Origin: Panaeolus papilionaceus
Taxonomy: Eukaryota > Basidiomycota > Agaricomycetes > Agaricales
DNA length: 64,000 nucleotides
Reading direction: 5' to 3'
NCBI GenBank assembly: GCA_015501605.1
Contig: JADNRZ010000018.1
Location: forward strand, 248,001 to 312,000
The notes under the pieces were generated by a model that saw nothing but the letters and a program-made list of their open reading frames with translations, did not search any database and was not told where the DNA came from. Numbering within the stretch: position 1 is the stretch's first letter; the number at the start of each line of letters is the position of its first letter. The translations under genes and the position numbers were made by a program. Positions 10,230 through 23,091 of the stretch are shown here, one piece after another.

Positions 10230-12596
10230 CTACTGCGTCGCAGGGACTGTTGCTAATGTTTTACTCCAAGCGACGACTTTAGGATGCGCTTTAACCTAGG
10301 GAAGCAATTACCATTAATAGGGGCTTCATGATGAATAAAAATGTTTGTACCTTGTTGGGATCAAAATGCAGTACTTGCAGACCTTCAAGGGTGGTGGCTC
10401 GGGAGAGGGCAACGTATGCTTGACCTGGTTAAAAAAGTGAGGACCAGAGCTGAGGGAAAAATAAGACCAGTTGTCACGAACCTTTCTCAAAGACCTTTCC
10501 GAGATCGACCTTAACACGATCCAGAGTTTGCCCCTGTGACTTATGGATACTCATAGCCCATGAAAGAATTAGAGGGAGCTAAATTTACGAATGAGTGTCG
10601 GGGAAAGAAAGAAATACATTCGGTGACATGCCTGAGTTCTGCTGACTTGCACCTCCCCATTGGGTAGTTCCACTTTCCAGACTTCAGGGAGTACGAGCAT
10701 ACGACGTTTAAAGCCATTGGGGGCAATAAACTCGACAAGTGGATATACATCACTGATGGATACAGCTTTGATTTGTTTAGCGGTCCCTCCTGCTGCTCCA
10801 GAGCTGCCACCGATGACTCCCAAGTCGGATGCATACTCAGGATCTTTGCTTGCAGAAGCAGGGTCAAGGAATGCCACGACTCGACCCATACTGCCGTTGA
10901 CAAGAGTGTCATCGACATTCTTGATGAGCATCACCTGGGCATCTACACGCAATACCAATTTAGCTGGGGCCATAAAATTTTGAAGCATCTTCTCCCTCTG
11001 TATACGATCTACAATGGCACCTGCGTCCCTTGAGGTAAACATCTTTTCTTGAGTCTGTAAAGATCGCATCCGTGTTTCATTGGATCTCTCCACGTCCTCT
11101 CTTCGAGGGAATCTGAGACAAAAAATAAGTTGACATCAGAAGAAAATTAAAAACGATACGTGCAATTCAGTGGCACCAAGTCCGTCGTTGTAGTGAATGG
11201 GCCGCGATAGTGCCTTGAATTTGGCGATGGATTGGGCTGACAAATTCCCAAATCGCATCTCATTCAACATATTGATGAAAGCTAAAAAGAGAGGGTCAGG
11301 ATATCTGCCTGTGCATTTGGGACAATATAAGGCGCATACTAATGTCTTTCTGTCGGAATACTTGTGTCAGGTTGAACGTATGCTTGATGCTTTCTTTCCA
11401 GAATTTGGCCTCGAAAGCGAACGTTGCTTCTCCGCTCTTTGTGACAGGGGGTAGCTGGAAGAAGTCGCCAGTAACAATGACCTAGAAAATTGTGAGGAGC
11501 AGTATCAACGTCGGAGACTTCGAACTCACTTGAATACCACCAAATGGTAAGTCTTTCTTCTTCAACATCTTCGCAATCTGAGCCAGTTTATCAAACAGCT
11601 CGCCATCGACCATGGAGACTACAGAAATTATTCGCTGAACGGCGGGAGGCCAAAATGTTCCTCACCCTCATCAATAATCAGGACCTTTGTTCTCATCCAC
11701 CTTGTTGCAGCCTTTTTGTTTTTCTTTATCTTCACAACAAGTTCTTCTGCTGTTTCAATGCCCAAGCCAATTCCGGCAAAAGAATGGATGGTGACGCCGC
11801 CGATATTACAGGCAGCGATACCTGGTGATGTTTTTGTTGTCAGTCATCAGAAGAGAGCCATAATTATGATGCCCATCACCTGTTGAGGCTGTTATAGCCA
11901 CTGCATCTGGTGTTTTGACGTGGATTTTACGAAGAGTTTTAATGATCTCTCTCAACAATACCGACTTTCCGGTACCTGTTACATGCGTCAAATCTAGCCA
12001 GCGGAACATGACAAGGCAACATGAAACATACCAGCACTACCAGTATAAAACACACTATCACCAGCTTTCACCAGATTTAGAATTTCCGTCTGCTCTGAAC
12101 TTAAAAACATTGACGCAATGCCTTTTTTGCGTTGGGCCATAGCAGTCAGTGCTGAATCCGAAGACTTTGAAGATGAAGGTGCATTGGCATCACTTGAGTC
12201 TGCTGCTGAAAATAGCCTGCTATTGCTCGTGGTTCTCTTGAGTGGTGGAGCAGGCTTCATGGAAGGCCCTGTCATGACATCGTGCCAGTCAGAGGGCAGC
12301 TGACGAGCACGTTTTGCTGGACCAGCAGTGGCAGAATTCTCATCGGGAGTTGAGCGTTTATTCGATGAAATTAATGATGAGGATGAAGAGATTCCAGATA
12401 AAGCATCCTGGATTGCTTTCAGACGTTGTGCAGACCCGGTAAGGGGCCGAGAAGGAGCAGGGGCTGGTGCAGGTCTTGCAGCTGGTCGTTGGGTAGGAGA
12501 CCATGGAATCTCAATTGATGAACTAGGTTGTAAGCTTGGTGCATCCCAATCCCTATGAACGGTACCTAGACCAGATTGTGATTTGGATGATTGCAT
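10230..12596 (-). CDS. PIF1: PIF1-family 5'-3' DNA helicase
   Basis: PIF1 helicases unwind DNA and G-quadruplexes and act on nuclear telomeres/forks and on mitochondrial DNA. After a Ser/Pro-rich disordered N-terminus, the helicase core starts with '[20 protein letters not shown]'. Walker A (GSAGTGKS) is split by an intron ending exon 1 at 12032. Other motifs are Ia ([15 protein letters not shown]), II/Walker B (VLIIDEVSMVDG), III ([13 protein letters not shown]), a central '[12 protein letters not shown]' block, V ([13 protein letters not shown]) and VI ([15 protein letters not shown]). The last exon restores '[11 protein letters not shown]', the usual PIF1 end, and stops at 10230. The start is the ATG at 12596; the longer frame has only a TTG. 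No lesions were seen. The promoter abuts, and probably overlaps, the 3' end of the decayed F-box gene. Confidence 0.92.
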
Positions 12597-12819
12597 GACA
12601 AGGATGGAAGATGGAACCAAGAAGGCCCCATCTCAATTTTGGTTCCAATTACGCTCAGACCGTGGGAAGAACGCGCTTTGGTCACATGCAGGCGCGTCGA
12701 CCGTGTTGTCACGCAGTCGAATGCAATTGTCAGTGTCACAAACTATACATAGTAACATATTATAAAACCAGGTATGTAGAAATTTAGCTCTGATTCTGAG
12801 GCTTACGGGAATTACTATG

Positions 12820-14478
12820 ACCTTCTCCTCTCGCATAGAGGAGACAAACCCCCTGATAATTTCAATCCCGAGGTTTCCATCACTAAAGTAGGGATCTATC
12901 GACTCGGAACGATAGTATACTATGCTTGCCAGTGGAGAGCATGGAAACAAATGATACAGAAACGTGGACAGATGACGAAGCGGTGCGACATTCACCTTTG
13001 AACGGGGAATGGGTAACAAGCTATCTGGAGCCGTTGATAACCCTTCCATCATTAAACGTAACCAATTTGGTCTGAGTGCAGTATGTATACAGTAGCTCAG
13101 GGTTACCGTGCGGCAGGTTAAATGGGAAGTCCAGATGCCGCAGATTTGTGAGGTACTTGGAGATCATGGCGAATGATTTTTGGTCAGCACCATCATCGCC
13201 AACATCTCCAACACTAATAGACAACGAGGTAATATTTGGCCAGGCATTAGTGAGATCATAGAATTTGTTATTGTTGCAATGCAAGGTTCTCGAAGAGAAA
13301 CTCCGGAGAGATCCAACTTTAACGGGGGTGAAAAAGTGTCCCCGGTGAAGAGTGTATACGTGTTAAAGTTGTTTCTGTCGCAAGGGTGCAAATATAGCCT
13401 TCGAACGGTTGGCGACCCCTCTACAAGCGTTGAGAAATGGTCCTTCCATTCGCGGGCAACGTTTCACGAGAATGTTTCACGATAATAGATTATGCCAAGT
13501 CCATCCAAGGACGGAAAACGGAAAGACGAGAGAAAGTAATTTATTGGAACCAGAGTTGTTGTGGAACCGATTGTAAGGTCGTGAGGTTTTGCGGAGTGGT
13601 TGGGGTCTGTGGTTTTGCGTTTATAGGACCTTCGGCGATGTCCAGGGTCAAGACACCTAGATGCTCCAAACGAGCAAGACGACAATGTGAAAAATTGAGC
13701 TCCAGCGAATGCAACGTCAGTTGCTCCAAGGACCGGAACATTATCACTGTTTTCATTAGGTCTGGTGAAGGTGGGATGCAAAGAGAAAATGTTCTTAACC
13801 CTTTGCATCGGAAGCTGGAGCATTTGGTGAAAGAATAGTAATAAATTGGGCCAGCAATGTCCTTCCTCTACCATCCGCAACCCACTTAGCTCGAATTGAA
13901 AGGTCTCAAGCATTGGCGACCGGAGCGCAGGAAGTTTGATCGATAGCACATGGAGTGCCTCGCTGACGCGAGGCTCGTTTGGTGTTGCCTCTATCTTTAG
14001 CTATTGCAGACGCGGGAATAGCGGTTTGGAGTGAAGCATAGGCCGCTGAGGGTTGAACTCGAGTCTTGGGTTTCCGATACCCGAGCGGAAAAAAGTAAGG
14101 GTCGAAGACATAGTTGATTTTTCGCACCGCCTAGTGTAGCCCTTGAAAATATCAAGGTCGGAGGCGGTCAAGGGTTTGTCAATGTACTGCAAATCATCGT
14201 GGGGAATGATCCGGATGGTAATGATTTGCGCGTAAATATTGCTAGGAAAGTACCAGATATTTCCAATCCTCCTTATTATCTTTATATATACGGACTTGCA
14301 CACCGTTAATGATGAATTTAAGAAGCTTTGTTGGGTACCAGGCGATACAGTGGGACGCCCAAATGGGATCCAAGGCAGAGGATAAGAAAGCTTCGCATGT
14401 CAATGCAGCAGACCGATTATCCACATTCCAGGATAAAATTTTAGCGACTAGAGATGGATTCTGAAATATTGCATGCAT
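12820..14478 (-). pseudogene. F-box/LRR-like paralog 1, decayed
   Basis: The start MHAIFQNPSLVAKIL (14478) matches the start of the intact paralog at 16476. Similarity then continues in changing frames. These include 'YIDKPLTASDLDIFKGYTRR' in one frame and the LRR-like parts 'LPALRSPMLETFQFE', 'MFRSLEQLTL' and 'DLTNAWPNITSLSISV' in others. A tail resembling 'HLFPCSPLASIVYYRS...IIRGFVSSMRE' ends near 12820. The F-box core lacks about 15 residues relative to paralog 2. At least three frame changes are needed to follow the homology, and no splice pattern I tried repairs them. The gene is most likely dead. Neighbours are paralog 2 upstream and PIF1 immediately downstream, all on the minus strand. 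Confidence 0.75.
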
Positions 14479-14755
14479 ACCGCAATTCTATAGTTAATCC
14501 TGGTTAACCAGGCAACCTGGTCGTTGAACAAGGTAACTACTTATAAATACAGGGTTGACGAACACACGCAAATCCTCTGATACCTTGGATTTGGCAAAGA
14601 CTTCAGAAATCGAATGCCGAAGACCCTTAGGGAATTGCAACAAGCTGGAGAAAGAGCACATGAAGTGGGACACTGCTATTATGCTGCATAAATATTACAA
14701 GACCAGCCTAAGTAGACGAGTTTGATTATGAATCGAATTTGAGCGCCGAGTGTCA

Positions 14756-16476
14756 TTAGTCACACCTCTCACGCAAACAACGTAAAAACCCCTGCACAAG
14801 TGTAACTCCTTCAATTTCTTCATCAATCAGATAATCCAGCGAGCGGTAACCAACAAACTCGTTTAGAGATGGAAACAAGGCGTGCAAGATTCTTGCGAGT
14901 CGCTGGCTGTCGTCATCCTCGGTTGGTGGATATGGGAGTAATCGCACAGAATCTTCTGGGGCTACAAATCGTCCCAGGCTCAAGGTTTCCAGGCTCATGT
15001 GAGGAGCTAGTCCATGATCTAATATGTTAGACGGAATTTTCGCGAGGCACATCGGAAGGCTCATCGATTTTAGTTGTGGGAGGTGCTTCAAGACCATAGA
15101 CAAGACACCGTGGTCCGCATCACCCGTTCCAACTTTCTCGACTTGAAGAGATAACGAGGTGAGATTGGGCCACGCAGTCGCCAGGTCCATAAAATCTTGG
15201 TTGCTGAGACTCTCTACGGAGGGCTCGTGGATGGTGATGTCGACGAGGTCTCGAAGGTCCAGGAGAGGTGAAAACGTGGACCACGGAAGTGATGTCCCCT
15301 CGCTAACTACATCGTCGTCCGAGCAGAACAGAGCCAGCTCCTGAAGTCTTTGCGAGCCTTCCGCGAGAATTGCGAAGAGGCGTTTCCATTCTTGAGGATC
15401 TCGTGGCCCGAATTCCTGTACGTCGTAAGTAAGACTCAAGTGATTTAAAGATGGAAAGAGCACGAAAGTGAAGAATTCGTGGGCTTGTGCGAGGTTCGAC
15501 GTCCCGTTATCGATGATTTCGAGGGTCGTGACATTGGGTATAGCCATGGGGGTTCGATCACTCTTTTTTTCTCGGGCTATTCCAGGTGAATGGTCCAGGA
15601 TAAGCGTAATCGTTTGGAGATAGTCGAGACAAGAGAGCTTCTGGAACTCGATAGCTTCATGACCTGGAATACGCATTGAAAGTCGCTCGAGGGACTGAAA
15701 CATAGATATTGTCTGTAAGGCAGCGGCGGGTGCCGATCCACCTTCCAACGGAGGAAGGTCCAAACTCTTCAACCTCGTGGGAGAAGCCTCCTGGAGACGC
15801 TGCAAAAAGGATAACAGAATACGCCAATGGCCCCTATTACTTTCTCCACTACATTGGAAGCTCTCCAGCATTGGCGACCAAAACGCAGGCAGGTAGAGTG
15901 CAAATGCGTCAAAATCTTCCTTGTCGCTTCGGCCGTAGAGAGCGGTGCATACCCGGAGTTCCCGGAGGTGAGGAAACAAAGGTTCGTCTTTAATGATAGA
16001 CAAAATGCCAGCCCAAAGCGATTGGTCAACCCGAGAAAAATATGCGTATCGTGAGGGGGGAATGGCAGGGTTATAGTGCAAGCACCGAACACGGCGACAG
16101 TAGCTTCTGAGCAAGTCGATGTCGGATGCAACAAGAGGCCGATCGATAGACTGTGCAGGGATTAGGGACTGCTTGAACGCATGAAGCGGGAGGTTGAACA
16201 TACCAAGACCACTGGGCGGTTTACGTTCGAATTAACTCGATCCGAAGCGGAGATGGAGTCGTTGCAATAGTCGACTTGTACACCCTCAATGAGTTTTATA
16301 AGCCTCACTGGGTGTTTAAAAATGTCTACCCGTCTCCAGATACAATCCAAGGCAGGGGACAAAAATGCTTTGCATGTCAAAGCCAGCGACGAGGCCTGCT
16401 TTGTTCGCAAGCAATAGGGGTTTAATGAGTCGAAAATTTCGGCAACCAATGCTGGGTTTTGAAAGATTGGATGCAT
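14756..16476 (-). CDS. F-box protein with LRR-like C-terminal region (paralog 2, intact)
   Basis: Exon 1 is 16476-16204 and exon 2 is 16168-14756, joined in phase 0 to give 561 residues with no stop. The N-terminus 'MHPIFQNPALVAEIFDSL' followed by 'ALTCKAFLSPALDCIWRRV' is the degenerate F-box of the large agaricomycete F-box family. In SCF ubiquitin ligases this element binds Skp1. The remaining roughly 450 residues form repeating beta-alpha, LRR-like units such as 'LPQLKSMSLPMCLAKIP' and 'WPNLTSLSLQVEKV', which would serve as the substrate-recognition part. The substrate is unknown. A perfect 14-bp palindrome containing two MCB boxes lies about 140 bp upstream. It is one of only two intact copies among six in the window. 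Confidence 0.8.
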
Positions 16477-16829
16477 TTCGGTTTAGAGCGAGATGGAAAG
16501 CACTTTTCGTAAAATTCCAGCTTTTTAAATCTAGTGGTCATGTAAGACATCGAAATGTCAAGAACAAGGCTGAACAAGGCCGCCTTCAAGACCTGGCCAA
16601 AGCTTATCGACAGACACGCGTTAACGCGTCAACACTGTCGGTAGAGTGTGTAAAATAATATAAAATAGCTCCAGATTCCATGTAATACGTACACTCGTCT
16701 CAAAAACAAACAGATCTACTAAAACTAATAATCTCAAGATAACTTACACCACTCCGGGGTAACATCACTACAAAGAACGAAAAAAAAAAGAGGGTGGGGG
16801 GCATCGCAAAAAAGAAAACGCGAAAAACC
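16477..16829. promoter_or_regulatory. Promoter region of F-box paralog 2
   Basis: This 353-bp stretch separates the 3' end of the copper ATPase from the F-box start, both on the minus strand. It holds a double MCB palindrome (16616-16629), a CGCGAAA SCB-like heptamer at 16819-16825, and A-rich and G-rich runs at 16780-16801. Confidence 0.45.
16616..16629. promoter_or_regulatory. 14-bp palindrome of two ACGCGT (MCB) boxes
   Basis: The bases ACGCGTTAACGCGT form a perfect inverted repeat. Shorter outer arms (cgacag at about 16608-16613, ctgtcg at about 16635-16640) extend the symmetry. ACGCGT is the classic MCB site bound by the fungal MBF (Mbp1/Swi6) G1/S factor. It lies about 140 bp before the F-box paralog 2 ATG. 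Binding is inferred from the sequence only. Confidence 0.5.
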
Positions 16830-19800
16830 CTACACAGCACTCCTCGTCTGCGCCAGCTCAACAGGCAACTGGCTATACTCATATCCCTCCGTTCTCCTAC
16901 TACTAAACAGCCCCCTAATCCTCGAGCTATCCAGCATACTCGCGGCACTATCCATAAACATACCCGTCCAGCCTGCACCGCTATCCACACCAGCACCAGT
17001 ATCAGGTAACGCAATAGACCGCTCATCGGGCATAACACTATCCGCGGGTCTCCTCCACCACTTCAACGTCAGCGAACTCGCGACGACGCTCACACTCGAG
17101 AATGCCATAGCCCCACCGGCGACCATGGGGTGCATGTAATATCCGAATGGGAGGAAGAAGCCCATGGCGAGCGGGATGGCGACGACGTTGTATACACATG
17201 CCCAGATGAGGTTGCGTTTGATGACGGAGAAGATTTTGCGTGAGAGGTGAAGAGCAGCGACGACGTCGAGGAGATCGGAGCGCATGAGCACGATGTCGGC
17301 GGCTTCGATTGCGACGGAGGTTCCCGATGAAAGAGCGATGCCGACAGTTGCAGCGACGAGGGCAGGTGAATCGTTGATACCATCACCAACCTAAAGTTGA
17401 GAGGGGTTAATCAGAAGCTAACAGAGTTGAAGATGAACGACAAACCATTGCTACACCGCCTTGGTGTTTCTCCATCAATTCAGTTATCACTGATGCCTTG
17501 CCTTTAGGACTCATATTCGCCCACACATTCTCTGGCCGAATCCCAACTTGACTCGCAATAGCCACAGCCGTGTTCTTTCCATCTCCAGTCATCATCAACA
17601 CCTCGACGCCCATCTTGTGCAATGCTCGGATAGCGTACTTGCTTGAAGGCTTCGGTGCGTCCGCGAGTGAAACAGCGAGCAGAGGTTGAGGGTGAGCAGC
17701 TTTACCAGTAAGCAGCGACACAAATATGATCGTCCTTCCGATCTTCGTCTCCTGCGCCTCGTACGCCGCAAGCGAGCTAGGGACATAGTTATGCGCTGCC
17801 CTCTCCTCCTGCTCTCCAAACACAGCACCACCCGTCGACTGAGTTACAAACCTCGCGCTTCCAACCAGCAGCGTATGGACCTTTCCAGTGCACCTGATCT
17901 TCGCCTTGACTCCCTGTCCAGTGACACTCTCAAATTCGATGACTTCAGTGGAAGGGGCATTGACGCCCAAGAGCTCCTTTCCGTAGGTCGCGATGGCCTT
18001 GGCAAGTGGATGTTCCGATCTGGCTTCCGTCGCGCTAACCATGGCGATGATCTGGCTACGTTCGGTGACGCCATCAGCTGAAAGACCATCCAGCCCTGCA
18101 TCTCCTGCGTAAATCTCGTCTCCAGCTGCGGTCTGAGAACCAGGAGCAGGTACCCAATGCATGCCCACGACGCTCAGCTTGCCGACAGTGACGGTACCGG
18201 TCTTGTCCAAGGCGATCTTCTTGATACCCTTGCTGGCCTCGAGAGCGCGACCTCCCTTGATCAGGATGCCATTGCGGGCGCCCATACCGGTGCCGACCAT
18301 GATAGCGGTAGGGGTGGCCAATCCAAGGGCGCAGGGGCACGCGACGACGACAACGGAGATACACATTTGTAAGCAGACCGCAAGTTTCGATGCGCCGTGT
18401 CTTTTGAACATGTCAGGCAGGCTGCCATCATCCATGAACGAGGTAAGAAGCATCCACGAGAGGAAGGTGAAACCAGCCAGACTGATAACAGCCGGCACGA
18501 ATCTCCCAGCCACCTTGTCTGCGAACGCCTGGATGGGTGCTTTCGAAGTTTGAGCTTCTTCGACTAGTCGAACAATCTGTGAGAGTGCAGTGTCCTTTCC
18601 AGCGCGAGTCACGACCATGTCGAATGTACCTAGGCCATTGACGGTTCCTCCAATAACGCTATCACCAACAAGCTTTGTCACAGGCACTGCTTCACCGGTG
18701 ATAGCACTTTCGTCGACGCTAGAAGAGCCTTTGACAACAGTGCCATCGGCTGGGACTTTGTCTCCGGGGACAATTTTGACAGTGTCTCCCACCTCGACTA
18801 GTTCCGTGGCAATCTTCTTTTCCTGGGTACACGCGGGTGCGTCAGTGTAAATGGTCGCCATTGAGGGGGCGAGGGCCATAAGGTCGGTCAGTGCCGCGCT
18901 GGTCTTCCCCTTGGCCTTGTTTTCAAGGTACCGTCCGAGCGAGACAAACATTATCAACATGGTGCTGGTTTCAAAGAACAAAAACGGCCTGAACCCGGGT
19001 GTGGTGTTGAACATAGCGGCAATCATGGCACAGACGGAATAAAAATAGGCTGCCGAGGTTCCCAGAACAATGAGGACGTCCATAGTCGCTGAGCCGTGTT
19101 TCAAAGATTTATAAGCCGCACGATAGAACTTGGCGCCAACCCAGAATTGTGCGGGAGTGGTGATGATGAAAGCGAGGACATCTCCGAGGTATATGCCATT
19201 GAAAAATTTGCATGCGAGGACGTTTTTGACACCTGGGACCTTGGGGCCGATCATGTGGAGGAAGAAGACGGGGACGGCAAAACTCAGACTCCAGAGGAAT
19301 CTTGAGCGCCATTCCATGACCTCTTTCATGCGAGTGAGGGACTGTAGCTGGGTGGCATCTTGTTGGTCTGAGAGGATAGCATCAAAGCCCATTTCCTCTA
19401 TTCGCTCGACCATTTCTCGGGGGCTGACCATTGAGCGGTCAAAGTGTACTGTACATGTTTCGGTGGCGAGTGCTACGGCGACAGATTTGATTCCTGGGAC
19501 TTGAGAAAGGCCAGCTTCAACTGTGTTGGTGCATGAGGAGCAGGTCATTCCGTAGATCTTGAGAAAGACGGTGTCTTCACGCTGGGGTGGGATAAATGTT
19601 GCGTCAAATCCGATATCTGATATTTCCTGGATAAGGGCACATGTTTTAATTAGAATAATAAAAAACAACGTCATGCTACTCACCTCAACTAGTTTCTCGA
19701 CTGTCCACTGCTGTGGGTCGAACTCTACGACTGCCCGCTCTGCCAGAAGGGCGACCTTTATTGAGTGAATACCCTTCTGGTCTCTCAGCATACCCTCAAT

Positions 19801-20057
19801 GGCCTTTAAGCAGTCATTAGATGAAATGATAGTCGGTGGTCATAAGAAGAGCTACGCACCTCGACGCAGGCACCGCATGTCATGCCTTCCACCCTGAGTT
19901 CGCACTTCTCTGATGATGAACCTGCATTATGCTCCTTTGAAGACCCTGAATCCAGCATGGGCAGCTTTGGTGAGCGGGGAGATAAGGGAAAAGTGGGTGA
20001 AGATGGTGATAGAACAGAAGGAAGAGATGAAACGATAGAGTTTAGAAGGGAAGACAT
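16830..20057 (-). CDS. CCC2: Copper-transporting P1B-type ATPase
   Basis: This pump moves Cu(I) from cytosol into the secretory (late Golgi) lumen to load multicopper oxidases such as laccases and Fet3. Exons are 20057-19860, 19803-19684, 19626-17446 and 17390-16830, giving 1019 aa. Two heavy-metal-associated domains are present with GMTCGAC (first, cut by intron 1) and GMTCSSC (second). The P-type core follows: the TGEAVP actuator loop, the transmembrane CPC ([12 protein letters not shown]), the phosphorylation site DKTGTVTV, the nucleotide-domain SEHPLAKAI, and TGDG plus GDGINDSPA split by the last intron. The C-terminal membrane pair is intact. All key residues are present. Two N-terminal metal sites match Ccc2-type fungal pumps. 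The 5' end faces TIM44 across 1.3 kb. Confidence 0.95.
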
Positions 20058-21343
20058 TATGCTGACTGGGAATTAATGGTGATGGGAACTGAATTGTCAA
20101 TGAGTGATTAGTAATTTGGTTGTTGAGGATATTGAACCTAAAAGGTCTTATTTCCTTTCTTTTATCTGGTTTTCTGTAAGTTATGCGCCTGCGCGGAAGA
20201 ATCAAAGGAGTTTTCTCGTAAAACACAAAAGACAACAGCCAGGTAGCCATGAATTGTCACGCTCTTATTCAAGTCACACTCACCACCATCTCCACGTATT
20301 CGTACCTGAACGGCTTTATCTTATCACTCAAAACATAAGAGTTTCTTGGTTCTTGGTTGTCTGTAATTATATCGCTCATGCATCGTACTCTTGACAATCT
20401 TTCAAGAAAATATGCTCATAAAGGAAGAGCTCAGAATATTACTACGCTTTCGAACAGGTACCATGGTCGGGTGACAAGTCCTCGCACTTGAAGAGGTCTC
20501 ATAGCAAGCAGATTGATATCATTATCTTTCTCAATTTCAGATTGTTATACGCCCCTTTGACCATATCCAGCTTCAAAATGGTCCGCAGACATCAGAAAAT
20601 GAGTCTGGATTGGGTTGTGTTTTATAAATCGAATATCCAATTCCCTTGAACCAGGTACAGCTCATACGTGTCCAGGACGTGTTCATAAAATCATGGATAA
20701 TCATCTATTACCATCGACCAGAACCCGAACAGCGGCCATTCCTCACCCTCACCCACGACAACGATTCCAAGTGAAATTGAGGTGGCTCCTTGACATTAAC
20801 GATGTCTCGTTAGACGTATAGTCTATTCTATTTCGGACTTACACCGATGAGGTTCGAGAGGATGAACCGACAATCTTTCGAACCCATTCACTTCCCCAGT
20901 TGCTGCCATATCATAGGACGTTCGATCGATACCAAGCAAAGCTTCTTGCCAATGTCAGTGTTGCCGATATTCACTCGACGGATCATTGGTGCATTACCGC
21001 CATGTGGCTCTGTTTGTGCTGGTACGTCCTCTAAATTTTATAAATGCGGCATATTTGCTTACACGAACACCGTTCTCTCTTGTAATCGGCCTTACCAACA
21101 TCTTTAGAAATGGAGTTTCCGAGTCAACAAAACTCCTTCCGTCGCCGTTCGAGTGGCCGAAGAGTTAACGTCATTGTCACATGACTTTAACGTGACTTGA
21201 AATTCTCATGATCGGAAAGAGTCGAAAAATGGGAAATTGGTGGGGAAACGGTCCTTTACCAACGTTCTTCTCAATAATTGTTGGTGAAAACCCACCTTTC
21301 CCCTATCTTCTCTCTTAAAAGTCTCCTTGACAATCCAAAAACA
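20058..21343. other. Divergent intergenic region between CCC2-like and TIM44 genes
   Basis: This 1.29-kb region carries two outward promoters. I see no gene. Short plus-strand frames (20615-20821, 20847-21107) have no domain features or credible splicing partners. No clear copper-response (Mac1/Cuf1-like) element was identified by eye. Confidence 0.5.
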
Positions 21344-23091
21344 ATGCTTCCACGGAACCTCCAAAGTATTGCTCTTAGGAACGCGGCACGTCGGGGTTTC
21401 TCCTCGACAGCTACCCCTTCGTCATCCGTCGTAGCTGGTCTTTTGAGGACAAATACGACACCATTCCCACCGCCATACCGGATAACCAATGGACTAGCAT
21501 TAGCAGGAACAGTAGGGAGACACCAGGCAGCAGCTTTTCATTCATCGTCACGTCGTCAAAGCGAGATGCCCAAGTCACCCTTCCAGACCTTCGTGGATGT
21601 GTTGAAGGAAGAACTTCAAAAGAACAGGGAATTGCAGGACAATGTTAAGCAGCTGCAGGGAGATGTGGACCGTATTCAGGACTCGGAGGCCTTGAAGAAG
21701 GCCAAGGATGCTTATGAGCGTGCTAGGGTATGTTCATTTTGGCTTTGCTAGGGGTATATGGTTGGAATTTTTTGAACTGACGCGTATTTAAATTTGTAGC
21801 TTGTAACTAGCATCAAGGAAAATCCACGTCTACGCGCTGCAGCAGAGGAACTCAAAAAGACGGGTGTTAAGGTCGGAGACGCCGTTTCAGAGGCTGTCAG
21901 AACGATGGAGGAGAGCGAAGTCATGCGCGTTGTAAGTATTAAATTTTGCCTATTTTATATACGCACGCTCATCATGCGTCTAATTCACATTTCAAAATTT
22001 AGATTTCACGCGCTTCCTCCGCAGTTTCCTCCGCAGTTGAAAAATCCACTGAACCCATTCGCAAGACTGCTGCTTACAAGACTTTGGCGGAGACTGTCAT
22101 TGATGCCCTTGATGACAGTGGTAGCGCGAAGCATGCTGGGTTCGAAGAAAAAGAGGCTCGTCGCCTGAGACGACAGAAGCGTCTTGAGAAGGCTGGTCGT
22201 GCTGCAGGTATGGGTCCCAAGCGAGTGGTTGCCAATCCCGAGTGAGTCGAACCTTCTCTATGGCGCAAAGCGTCGTTCTTAACCGCATGCTTTTTTTTAA
22301 GAGCTGGTGAAGCACTCGTTCTGCATAAGGATTCGCCGCGTCAAGAAAAATGGAACAAGCTCAAAGAAACCAACCCCCTCCTTCGCAAATTCGCCCAACT
22401 CCGAGAAGCATACGACGAGTCCGAAAACCCCGTCGTTCTGTCCATGCGTTCCGTGACTGATTCGGTAGGCTCGTGGTTCGACGAAAACGAGACGGCTCAG
22501 GTTATGAGGATGATGAAGAACATGGACCCAGAGTTCAACCGAGAGACCTTTGATAGGGAGCTAAGGGAGTATATTGTCCCTGAGGTTGTTGATGCGTATT
22601 TGAGCGGTGATCAGGCGTCCCTGAGGGAGTGGTGTAGTGAGGCAACCTACAATGTTCTGTCCGCCACCATCGAGTACTTCTTGAAGCAGGGTTTGATCAG
22701 TGAGAGCAAGGTTCTGGATATCCGTCAGGTCGATGTACGTCATTCTTTTTCTTTACCAGATTGGCCCATGCTGATTGACATTGCGTAGATTTCGGATGGC
22801 AAGATTCTTGACAATGAGGTCCCCGTTTTCTTGGTCACTTTTGCGACACAGGAAATGCTGTTGTTCAGGAATGCCAAGTCAGGAGAGGTTGTTGTTGGTG
22901 CTGAGGACAAGGTCGAGCAGTGTACATACGCTGCTGCGATCACACGTATTCCAGAGGAGTTGGACAACGAGTTGACTGGTGGATGGAAGATTGTAGAGGT
23001 AAATGGTCCTTTCTTTACTGCTATCTTGAGTGTTTACTAATTTCTTTTATCTGAACAGATGGCACGAAGATCAGCACGCGCATATCTCTAA
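21344..23091 (+). CDS. TIM44: Mitochondrial import inner membrane translocase subunit TIM44
   Basis: TIM44 tethers mtHsp70 to the TIM23 channel on the matrix side and helps drive presequence import. Exons are 21344-21727, 21800-21931, 22003-22241, 22302-22734, 22789-22998 and 23059-23091, giving 476 aa. The start 'MLPRNLQSIALRNAARRGFSS' is a typical arginine-rich matrix presequence. The conserved N-terminal helix 'SPFQTFVDVLKEELQKNRELQ' follows, then a coiled, charged segment that binds Hsp70. The C-terminal Tim44 domain runs from about residue 270 (AQVMRMMKNMDPEFNRETF) to 'GGWKIVEMARRSARAYL'. The tiny last exon supplies the conserved family ending. The gene looks intact and essential. Confidence 0.95.
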
